Source of the DNA: Glaciimonas sp. PAMC28666
GTDB taxonomy: Bacteria > Pseudomonadota > Gammaproteobacteria > Burkholderiales > Burkholderiaceae_D
DNA length: 64,000 bases
Assembly: GCF_016917355.1 (NCBI RefSeq)
Contig: NZ_CP070304.1
Location: 2,542,001 to 2,606,000, forward strand
Direction of reading: 5' to 3'
In this document: one piece after another, positions 56,969 through 64,000 of the stretch
Layout of the letters: each line of letters begins with the position of its first letter
How positions within the stretch are numbered: position 1 is the first letter of the stretch
The notes under the pieces: generated by a model
Seen by the model: only the letters and a program-made list of their open reading frames with translations
What the model was told of the DNA's origin: nothing
The model's database searches: none
Made by a program: the position numbers and the translations under genes

Positions 56969-57757
56969 TTAGTGGGGTTGAGCGCTATCAATCACAATGC
57001 GGATCGCGACATCGCCGGCTTGGGCGGTATTGCGAGTCAAGTCGATCCGTTTGGGTAAGCTACCTGATTGTGCGCTGTTAGCCGAGCCTGCCTGGACCGC
57101 TATCGGTTGCCAGGTATCGTATTGAATCGACCACCGGTCGGCGGTGGTAACGGTTGAAACGCCGCCACTGACTGTTGGGTTAACGCTGAAAGGTTTGCCA
57201 TTGGCACCGGCACCGAAGCCTTGCAACCACTCGCGCAGTCCTGCAATCGGTAACGGCCATCCCAAAGCCTGAGCGGTCAACAGATCGACATCTGCGGCCG
57301 TGCGTGAGGGTTGTCCCGCTTGGTGCAGGGTAGATTGCTGGGGCGTTATATCGATGGTGGCCAGCGTTTGTCCCAACGGCGACAGCAACGTCACCAGCGT
57401 ATGCTGGCTGGTTTGTGCCCAGGTGAAGCTGCCATGCAGGGCTTGTTCTTTCCCATCCTGTTGATAGCGTACGGATAAGCGTCCACTGAAATCGATCGCC
57501 TGATGATATAGGCGCGTGGCGTTATCGTTATTGGCCGTTACCGTAACCGGTACAGCAGGCTGTGTAAACGTTGCACAACCGCCGATCGTCAAGGCGGTGA
57601 ACACGACGCCGATCAGCGAAAATGTCGTCAATTTTGTCAAAGAAGCGACTCTCTCCGACAAGGCGCGTGCGCCAATGGCGATCATTTCGCTCGCACCCGA
57701 TCTGTTTTTTCTGTCCGTCTTTGGCTCCCAAAGACGGACAATCCCAAACTTCATCAT
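56969..57757 (-). CDS. lolB: outer membrane lipoprotein LolB
   Basis: LolB receives lipoproteins from LolA and inserts them in the outer membrane. The 262-residue product has a lipobox (TIGGC, Cys at residue 60 of the longest frame) and the LolB core (FSGRLSVRY, GSFTWAQ, LGWPLPIAGLREWLQG). The ATG at 57755-57757 overlaps the upstream TPR gene stop (ATGA), giving a long signal. An internal ATG at 57685 would give a more usual 35-residue signal, so the start is uncertain. Confidence 0.9.
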   Translation of the reverse strand: MMKFGIVRLWEPKTDRKNRSGASEMIAIGARALSERVASLTKLTTFSLIGVVFTALTIGGCATFTQPAVPVTVTANNDNATRLYHQAIDFSGRLSVRYQQDGKEQALHGSFTWAQTSQHTLVTLLSPLGQTLATIDITPQQSTLHQAGQPSRTAADVDLLTAQALGWPLPIAGLREWLQGFGAGANGKPFSVNPTVSGGVSTVTTADRWSIQYDTWQPIAVQAGSANSAQSGSLPKRIDLTRNTAQAGDVAIRIVIDSAQPH

Positions 57758-59547
57758 AGGTTTACATGCAAGCGCGTCAGCGTGCTGGTCAGCGCTGCAT
57801 TTTTAGGATCTTTAGCCTGCAGGTCGCGCCATATCTTCTGCGCTTCCTCTTTTTTTCCGGTGGTCCATAAAACTTCGCCCAGGTGTACCCCGATTTCAAC
57901 ATCAGGGAGCGCTGCATAAGCGGCGCGCAGATGCACTTCTGCATCCGGCAGATTACCCATACGGTATTGCACCCAACCCATGCTATCGAGAATGAATGGA
58001 TCTTGAGGAGCCAGGGACAACGCTTTTTGAATCAGCGCATAGGCTTCCGGCAGTCGAATGTTGCGCTCCGCCAGCGAATAACCTAATGCGTTATACGCTT
58101 GCTGACTATTCGGGGCGATTTCGATTAATTTCCGTAGCGATGACTCCATGACCGACACGTTGTCGAGTTTTTCGGCCACCATTGCGTAGTCGTATAAGAG
58201 GTCAGTATTTTTCGGATAATGTTTGAGCTCGATTTCCAGGACCCGCAGCGCCTCGGTATTGCGGTTCGCATCACGCAAGAATTGCGCGTCCACTTGCGCA
58301 ACCTGGACTTCTTCGCCCTCTCCATTGGTTTCGATCTGTGCCAGAACTTTCCTTGCGCCTTCGACATCGCCGCGTTTCGCGATCAATTGCGCGCGTCTGA
58401 GCTGCGTATCGAGATAAGCTTCACCGGGACCGACTTTGGCCAGCCAGTTAAGCGCACCGTCAATGTCATTTCGCTCAGCGGCTATCTGGGCCAAAATCTG
58501 GAGCGCTTGGGTGTTATCGCGATTTTCGTCTGGATGCGCCTCAAGTTTGTCGACATATTGGGTGAGATAATTCTCCGCCATTTTGTTATCGCCAATTTGC
58601 GCGTTTAGTAATCCGAGCGCCAGCAGCGTGGTGAGATCGTCTTTGTCAGTTTTGAGTAAAACTTCAAATTGCGCACGCGCCAGATCGTATTGTTTTTGTT
58701 CAACCAACGTGCGTGCATAGGCGATCCGCACTTCACGCGCTTTAGGATGGATCGCCAGGAAGTCGGTTAATGCCTTCGCCGCAATCACTTTGTCTGGCGC
58801 AACCTGCGCAACGGTCAGAATGGCCAGCTCGGAATCCGGTTTTAGTTGTAATCCCAGATGGGCTTCTTCCACTGCGCGAGGACTATCGCCATTCGAAAAT
58901 GCCGCTTGCGCCAGGGCAAGGTGCGCTTCTGGTAGATTGAGATAAGGCGCGACAATGGCTTCCAGCATGCGCATGGCGGCGACCTTATCCTGTGCCCGAC
59001 TTAACAGGCGCTGGATTTGGAATATGACCAGCCCGCGCGTCGGAGGCGATGCAGTTGCGAGCCGCTGTTCTAAAATTGGCTGGGCTTCTGACAGATTGTT
59101 ACTCAGCATGATGAAGCCGAGAAAATACTGTGTTGCTTCATCAGAGTCGGGTGCTAGCTCGCGCCACAAACGTATGGCCACTAATGCGTCACCAGCTTGT
59201 TTTGCACTTAAGGCCATCTCCGCAGCCCGTCGCGCAGGTCGTGGATCGCGCGTCTGCTTTGCTACACTTATCAGTGTGACATAGGCAGACTGCCAGTTGC
59301 CGCGCTGAAAGGCGATCTCTGAACTCAGTTCTTTGAACAAAATTTCACTGGTCAACTCAACCAATGGCAGATGTTCATCTTGCTTTTTTGCATCGGCATC
59401 GGAAGTGTCCTCGTCCGACTTTGGTGCGGCGGCCGCAGTTTTTTCGGTAGGTGTGTGTTTAGTACCACCGGTGCTATTGGTTGGCGCCAGGCCTGCGCAT
59501 GCAGACAACAAGGTCGAGAGCGTTACAATGGCAAGAGCTTTTTTCAA
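57754..59547 (-). CDS. TPR-repeat lipoprotein
   Basis: The 597-residue product starts with a lipoprotein signal (MKKALAIVTLSTLLSACAG, lipobox LSAC), then an acidic linker and about ten TPR units (for example YNALGYSLAERNIRLPEAY near 490). It is probably anchored in the outer membrane and acts as a scaffold. It is regularly found upstream of lolB in betaproteobacteria, where its function is not defined. Its stop overlaps the lolB start. Confidence 0.9.
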   Translation of the reverse strand: MKKALAIVTLSTLLSACAGLAPTNSTGGTKHTPTEKTAAAAPKSDEDTSDADAKKQDEHLPLVELTSEILFKELSSEIAFQRGNWQSAYVTLISVAKQTRDPRPARRAAEMALSAKQAGDALVAIRLWRELAPDSDEATQYFLGFIMLSNNLSEAQPILEQRLATASPPTRGLVIFQIQRLLSRAQDKVAAMRMLEAIVAPYLNLPEAHLALAQAAFSNGDSPRAVEEAHLGLQLKPDSELAILTVAQVAPDKVIAAKALTDFLAIHPKAREVRIAYARTLVEQKQYDLARAQFEVLLKTDKDDLTTLLALGLLNAQIGDNKMAENYLTQYVDKLEAHPDENRDNTQALQILAQIAAERNDIDGALNWLAKVGPGEAYLDTQLRRAQLIAKRGDVEGARKVLAQIETNGEGEEVQVAQVDAQFLRDANRNTEALRVLEIELKHYPKNTDLLYDYAMVAEKLDNVSVMESSLRKLIEIAPNSQQAYNALGYSLAERNIRLPEAYALIQKALSLAPQDPFILDSMGWVQYRMGNLPDAEVHLRAAYAALPDVEIGVHLGEVLWTTGKKEEAQKIWRDLQAKDPKNAALTSTLTRLHVNL

Positions 59548-59987
59548 GGCATTATCCTGTCTAACAAGGCGGAGTTGTAGGGCAGTTCTAATAAAATCAG
59601 TATTGCTGCATCCGGAATTTTTAAAGGTCGACTTGATTTTACGCCCAACCAGAGCGGAATGTGCGACTGCACCCTACGTTTCGGGTTTTACCAGCGATAG
59701 GGAAATTTGCTACCATTCGACGAGCTTGGCGAGGCTGGGTGGCCTGCATCACGCGTAAACGGCGCCGAAGATTCGACGAGTCGCAAGATTTTGATGATTT
59801 TAAGTATCGTTTGGTTACAAATGATTGCCGAATTTAAGCCGAATTAAAGGCGAATTAAAGGCGAACCAACCCCGAATCAACGTTGAATTAGTGCTGCTGC
59901 TGTTTGTACCATAAAATAATTAACCGTTCCAGGCGAAAGATCGGCGTTTTTTACCATCGTCCAACATTTTTGAATGCGTTAATTGTT
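59548..59987. other. divergent region between the TPR lipoprotein gene and mutM
   Basis: No gene is supported in these 440 bases. An 11-bp tandem array lies at 59827-59892. Promoters for both divergent genes should be here, but none is clear. Confidence 0.55.
59827..59892. repeat. six 11-bp tandem repeats upstream of mutM
   Basis: Units are GCCGAATTTAA, GCCGAATTAAA, GGCGAATTAAA, GGCGAACCAAC, CCCGAATCAAC and GTTGAATTAGT, each beginning where the previous ends. The core GAATTAA decays towards the gene, whose start codon is 95 bases downstream. Confidence 0.88.
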
Positions 59988-60809
59988 ATGCCAGAACTCC
60001 CGGAAGTTGAAGTGACCAGACGCGGCGTCGCGCCGCACATTGAAGGAAAAACTGTTACCGAGGTCGTATTGCGGCGCAGCGGATTGCGTTGGCCATTTCC
60101 GTTAGGATTGTCGCTTAGTTTAAGCGGTCGCACTATACGCGCCACGGGACGACGCGGTAAATACCTGCTCATTCATTTTGATCATGGCACCTTGATCGTG
60201 CATCTCGGGATGTCGGGTAACCTGCGTATTTTGCCGTTGGCGGCGCTTCCAAAAAAGCACGATCATTTCGATCTGGTCGTCGGCCAGCAATTGATGCGGA
60301 TGAACGACCCTCGTCGCTTTGGCGCGGTTCTCTGGCATGCTCTGGAGGACGGCCCCGTTGCAGAACATGTATTGTTGGCCAAGCTTGGGCTGGAACCGTT
60401 AGAGGAAGTATTTTCCGGTGATATTCTGTACCAACAAACACGACACCGCAGCGCCCCCATTAAGCAAGTCTTGCTGGCTGGCGATATCGTGGTGGGCGTG
60501 GGGAATATTTATGCATGTGAAAGTTTATTCGAGGCCGGGATTAATCCAAAGCTTGCGGCGCACCGGATTGGCAAGGCACGGTATGCCAAATTGGCGAGCG
60601 CGATACGCGATATTCTGGCGCGTGCGATCGAAAAAGGCGGTAGTACTTTGCGCGATTTTGTTGGCGCCGATGGTAGTTCCGGTTATTTTCAGCAGAATTA
60701 TTTTGTCTATGATCGGGCCGGCCAGGAGTGCCGTGTCTGCGGTTCGCTGATAATGCAAATCAAGCAAGGACAACGTTCTACGTTTTATTGTAAAACATGT
60801 CAAAAATAA
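59988..60809 (+). CDS. mutM: formamidopyrimidine-DNA glycosylase (Fpg/MutM)
   Basis: MutM removes 8-oxoguanine and formamidopyrimidines and nicks the strand. The 273-residue product starts [13 protein letters not shown], placing the catalytic Pro at position 2 once Met is removed, followed by Glu3. It has the helix-two-turn-helix [16 protein letters not shown] and a C-terminal zinc finger of four Cys (CRVC and CKTC). The frame extends to 59904, but only 59988 places Pro correctly. mutY follows on the same strand after 108 bases. Confidence 0.97.
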   Translation: MPELPEVEVTRRGVAPHIEGKTVTEVVLRRSGLRWPFPLGLSLSLSGRTIRATGRRGKYLLIHFDHGTLIVHLGMSGNLRILPLAALPKKHDHFDLVVGQQLMRMNDPRRFGAVLWHALEDGPVAEHVLLAKLGLEPLEEVFSGDILYQQTRHRSAPIKQVLLAGDIVVGVGNIYACESLFEAGINPKLAAHRIGKARYAKLASAIRDILARAIEKGGSTLRDFVGADGSSGYFQQNYFVYDRAGQECRVCGSLIMQIKQGQRSTFYCKTCQK

Positions 60810-60917
60810 AAAATAACGGTATGCAACACAACCACAAGTGATGCAAACGTCACCCGATCGGACGCTGGAAAATACCGGTCCCTGAACCTGAACAATCATT
60901 GTTGAAAGTTGCTGCAA

Positions 60918-62120
60918 ATGAAGCGAGTTGTGAATAATTTTCCTGTCAGCGGTGGTGTCGCTGTGGTTGGGCCTGACGCGGGTGCCAACGCGGGTACCCA
61001 GATTCTGAATGCGATAAATTTGTCTGCATCAAACAGCGAGCAAGATATTGGGCGCTATATCGATCCCTTGTTCTCCGACGCCGTAATCAGGTGGCAAAAA
61101 CAGCACGGGCGACATACGTTGCCCTGGCAAAATACGCGGGACCCGTATCGCGTCTGGCTCTCTGAAATTATGTTGCAACAGACGCAGGTGACTGCGGTTA
61201 TTCCCTATTATCAAAAGTTTATGGCGCGCTTTCCAGACTTGCAAAGTCTGGCAGAGGCGGCGAGCGAAGATGTGATGTCGCATTGGGCTGGGCTGGGCTA
61301 TTACACGCGTGCCCGTAATTTGCATCGCTGTGCTCAGCGCGTGATGGCCGAGCACGGCGGCATATTTCCCCGCGATCCGTTATTACTGGAAGATCTTCCC
61401 GGTATCGGCCGCTCAACGGCGGCGGCTATCGCTGCGTTTTCTTATGGCGTGCGCGCGGCTATTTTGGACGGGAATGTCAAACGCGTGTTCGCTCGCGTAT
61501 TCGGTATCGATGGTTATCCCGGAACAAAGCTAATCGAGGTGCCGATGTGGCAGCGGGCAGTGGCTTTGCTGCCGGAGCAGGGCGTTGAATCTTACACGCA
61601 GGGATTGATGGATTTAGGGGCAACACTTTGCACCCGTAGCAAGCCCTCTTGCACGCTATGTCCGCTGGCGCAGCGTTGCGTCGCACTGGCCACTAATCGG
61701 GTCGCGGAGTTGCCGGTACGTAAGCCGAAAAAGACAATCCCGGAAAAGCAAACCGGTATGTTGGTGATTGTTGACCGAGATCAGGTGTTACTGGAGCAGC
61801 GTCCGGATAGCGGTATATGGGGCGGTTTATTGTCGTTGCCTGAATTTGATATGGAGCAGGATATTTTATCGTCGGTTACGCGGTTGAGTGCACCCTTTGG
61901 CGTTGTAGCCTCATGCGAGCCATTACAATCTTTTCAGCACGTCTTTACCCATTTTAAGCTGCAGATTTCTCCTTTTGAAATCAAGCTTGAACGCCGCTTA
62001 AACATGGCCGCGCAGTCTTCCTATATTTGGTATTCGGCCGAAAAACTGATGGATGCGCCATTACCAGCACCGGTCAAAAAATTGTTGCTGGCAGTGTTCC
62101 GTCAAAACGACCTTTTTTGA
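60918..62120 (+). CDS. mutY: adenine DNA glycosylase MutY
   Basis: MutY excises adenine opposite 8-oxoguanine, completing the GO repair system with MutM. The 400-residue product has LPWQNTRDPYRVWLSEIMLQQT as separate blocks, the helix-hairpin-helix LPGIGRSTAAAI, the catalytic Asp in ILDGNVKRV, the [4Fe-4S] cysteines CTRSKPSCTLCPLAQRC and a C-terminal NUDIX-like domain. The N-terminus carries about 50 residues more than E. coli MutY. No strong ribosome-binding site supports ATG at 60918, so an internal non-ATG start is possible. Confidence 0.94.
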   Translation: MKRVVNNFPVSGGVAVVGPDAGANAGTQILNAINLSASNSEQDIGRYIDPLFSDAVIRWQKQHGRHTLPWQNTRDPYRVWLSEIMLQQTQVTAVIPYYQKFMARFPDLQSLAEAASEDVMSHWAGLGYYTRARNLHRCAQRVMAEHGGIFPRDPLLLEDLPGIGRSTAAAIAAFSYGVRAAILDGNVKRVFARVFGIDGYPGTKLIEVPMWQRAVALLPEQGVESYTQGLMDLGATLCTRSKPSCTLCPLAQRCVALATNRVAELPVRKPKKTIPEKQTGMLVIVDRDQVLLEQRPDSGIWGGLLSLPEFDMEQDILSSVTRLSAPFGVVASCEPLQSFQHVFTHFKLQISPFEIKLERRLNMAAQSSYIWYSAEKLMDAPLPAPVKKLLLAVFRQNDLF

Positions 62121-62185
62121 TGGTTACGCAATGCTCCTTCCCACAATGATGAGGAAAGGGTTCGTACGCATTCCGAAGAATTGAC

Positions 62186-63049
62186 CTAACTCAGCTGTCG
62201 ATGACGTCGCACCACTTGTTCTGTGGTTTCAAAGTGTTGCGCCAGATGCTCCACCATGTACACAGATCGATGTTGGCCGCCGGTGCAACCAATGGCGACT
62301 GTCAAATAACTCCGATTATCGTTCTTGAAAGAAGGTAACCATTTTGAGATGAAACCGGCGATGTCGTGCAGCAACTCCGCGACCAGCGGCAACTCATCAA
62401 GAAAGTCGATCACTGGTTGGTCTCGTCCATTGAGTGGGCGCAAGATGGGATCGTAATGCGGATTAGGCAGCATGCGGACGTCAAATACCAGATCGGCGTC
62501 AAGCGGAACACCCTGTTTAAAAGCGAACGACTCAAACAATAATGTTAACGGCGCGTGTTCGGTATCCAGCAGACCTTTTATCCAGCTGCGTAATTTGTTC
62601 GTGCTCAAATCAGACGTATCGATGATATGGCCAAGGCCCTCAATATCGACCAACAGTTCCCGTTCGTTAATAATGCACTCGGTCAGGGTCAGGCGATCAG
62701 ACGGATTTTGGCCAGGACGCAAGCGATGCGATAACGGATGGCTGCGGCGCGTCTCAGAGAAACGCGCAATCAGCGCTTCGGTCTGCGCGGTCAGGAAGAT
62801 CACCTTGACGTCGTGACCTTGCGCCTTGAGTTGTTGAATGTCGGAAGGAAGTCTTGCTAACGAATCGGCGCTGCGCGCATCGGTGGCGACCGCCAGCATT
62901 TGAATACCCTCGTTCACGCGCGTGGCGACCAGCTCACGTAATAAAGTTGGCGGCAGATTATCGACGCAAAAGTAGCCTGCATCTTCCAAAACGCGCAGGG
63001 CGACAGATTTGCCGGAGCCGGAAATACCAGTGATGAGGATTATTCGCAT
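62186..63049 (-). CDS. rapZ: RNase adapter protein RapZ
   Basis: RapZ is a P-loop protein; in enterobacteria it binds the small RNA GlmZ and senses glucosamine-6-phosphate. The 287-residue product has Walker A GISGSGKS (8-15), the FCVDNLPP stretch and the conserved C-terminal [13 protein letters not shown]. It is downstream of hprK, the typical betaproteobacterial order. Whether an sRNA partner exists in this lineage is not known. Confidence 0.95.
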   Translation of the reverse strand: MRIILITGISGSGKSVALRVLEDAGYFCVDNLPPTLLRELVATRVNEGIQMLAVATDARSADSLARLPSDIQQLKAQGHDVKVIFLTAQTEALIARFSETRRSHPLSHRLRPGQNPSDRLTLTECIINERELLVDIEGLGHIIDTSDLSTNKLRSWIKGLLDTEHAPLTLLFESFAFKQGVPLDADLVFDVRMLPNPHYDPILRPLNGRDQPVIDFLDELPLVAELLHDIAGFISKWLPSFKNDNRSYLTVAIGCTGGQHRSVYMVEHLAQHFETTEQVVRRHRQLS

Positions 63050-63276
63050 AGTCTATGGTGATGCATCCGTTGGTGTGCAGGAATTGGCCGATGCTCGTTG
63101 TGCGATTAAGCGTTTTCCGGAGTCATCACAGTCATCGAAATCGAAGGAGCCAACTCGCGCCGCAAATGGTTTTGAACTACAAACATAACATACCTCGCGC
63201 GATAATTTCACATTTGGAAGGCGCGCAGACACATATGGATGCTTTCAGCGCATTATCTCGCAGAAATTTTTGGTAA

Positions 63277-63335
63277 GTGACGTGCCAATATCGGTAGTGA
63301 CTCAGTAGTGACTCAGTGACGTGCCGATATCAGTA
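63277..63335. repeat. nested duplication at the hprK 3' end
   Basis: GTGACGTGCCAATATCGGTA (63277-63296) and GTGACGTGCCGATATCAGTA (63316-63335) differ at two bases. Between them GTAGTGACTCA occurs twice in tandem (63294-63304 and 63305-63315). The right copy includes the hprK stop codon (63330-63332). Confidence 0.85.
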
Positions 63336-64000
63336 AATATCGCTTTCGCTATCCATCACTGCGCGTTGGCGAGCTATGAAGTCTTTGAGTGTGTCGATCC
63401 CACGTAATTGCAAGATGGTGTTACGAACCGCAGCTTCAAGTAGCACCGCGATATTTCGTCCGGCTGCCACCGGTATGATGACCTTGCGCACAGGCAGCCC
63501 TAGTACATCGTCGTAATGGGCATCAAGCGGCAAGCGTTCATAGTTTTCTTCCAGCGTGGCACGACGCACCAGATGGACGATTAATTTTAAGCGCATTTTA
63601 CGACGGACCGCAGTCTCACCAAATATCGTCTTGATATCCAACAGACCCAGGCCTCGCACCTCTAGCAGATTCTGTAGTAACGGAGGGCAACGACCCTCGA
63701 TCATGTTCGGCGCAATTCGCGCAAACTCGACCGCATCATCGGCCACCAGGCCGTGACTACGTGAAATCAGTTCAAGCCCAAGCTCACTTTTGCCGAGACC
63801 CGATTCGCCGGTAATCAGGACGCCAACCCCAAGTACGTCCATAAACACACCATGCATAGTGATGCGTTGCGCTAATTTTTTTGACAGATAGACCCGCAAA
63901 TAATCGATTACCTGCGCAGCCGGAAGCGGTGTCGAAAATAAAGGAATATTTTTTTCGTCGCAGATATCGAGGATGTCGGGCGGCGTCGCCAACCCTTGCG
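63330..64000 (-). CDS. hprK: HPr kinase/phosphorylase, 5' end outside the window
   Basis: HprK phosphorylates and dephosphorylates a Ser on HPr in the phosphotransferase system. About 223 C-terminal residues are present, with no true start seen before the right edge. A full protein has about 310-320. Visible parts are the Walker [10 protein letters not shown], the signature [16 protein letters not shown] and the C-terminal kinase helices. The TTG near 63992 is unlikely to be the start. The gene runs leftward into rapZ after 280 bases that hold the duplication. Confidence 0.95.
   Translation of the reverse strand, partial: QGLATPPDILDICDEKNIPLFSTPLPAAQVIDYLRVYLSKKLAQRITMHGVFMDVLGVGVLITGESGLGKSELGLELISRSHGLVADDAVEFARIAPNMIEGRCPPLLQNLLEVRGLGLLDIKTIFGETAVRRKMRLKLIVHLVRRATLEENYERLPLDAHYDDVLGLPVRKVIIPVAAGRNIAVLLEAAVRNTILQLRGIDTLKDFIARQRAVMDSESDIY

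Overview
The window looks like chromosomal core DNA of a betaproteobacterium, most likely a Burkholderiales member close to Oxalobacteraceae (Collimonas, Glaciimonas, Herminiimonas or Herbaspirillum type). The reasons are the gene blocks lolB-ispE-tRNA-Gln-prs-rplY-pth with ychF, the pairs hprK-rapZ and mutM-mutY, the run hda-HAD-pcnB-folK-dNK-panB, and grpE-dnaK-dnaJ. Base composition appears intermediate, with many AT-rich intergenic stretches. I see no insertion sequence, prophage, integrase, rRNA or CRISPR array. The genus call is inference.

Layout. 1-4.6 kb: heat-shock genes grpE, dnaK and dnaJ with two sigma-32-like promoters. 4.7-12 kb: carbonic anhydrase, then a leftward housekeeping run (AI-2E family permease, hda, HAD phosphatase, pcnB, folK, deoxynucleoside kinase, panB). 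12-18.6 kb: purM, then the leftward Anbu cluster (permuted ATP-grasp, alpha-E, transglutaminase, Anbu peptidase) and a cupin gene. 18.9-23.8 kb: a leftward operon of response regulator, histidine kinase, small DUF4212 subunit and large sodium:solute symporter. 24.2-26 kb: two exported proteins of uncertain role.

26-39 kb is a catabolic island. A MocR-type regulator diverges from beta-alanine:pyruvate aminotransferase and CoA-acylating malonate/methylmalonate semialdehyde dehydrogenase. These are followed by a five-gene branched-chain-type ABC importer with a sigma-54-like promoter, an M20 amidohydrolase of the N-carbamoyl-beta-alanine/N-carbamoyl-amino-acid type, and an M81 (MlrC-like) metallopeptidase. 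Together they read as a pathway that imports an amide or ureido compound, hydrolyses it to beta-alanine or a related amino acid, and oxidises that to acetyl-CoA or propionyl-CoA.

39-42 kb: threonine degradation (tdh, kbl) diverging from an XRE-cupin regulator, with a perfect 15-bp inverted repeat between them. 42-50 kb: recA with two adjacent SOS boxes, recX, a DUF2889 gene, sucCD, a PP2C phosphatase and ychF. 50-64 kb: a GDSL autotransporter, a 44-residue His-rich exported peptide, pth, rplY, prs, tRNA-Gln, ispE, lolB, a TPR lipoprotein, mutM, mutY, rapZ and the 3' part of hprK.

A recurring theme is short tandem arrays in intergenic DNA. There are several 11-bp arrays of unrelated sequence, 8-, 10-, 13- and 14-bp arrays, and one in-frame hexanucleotide array inside the alpha-E gene.
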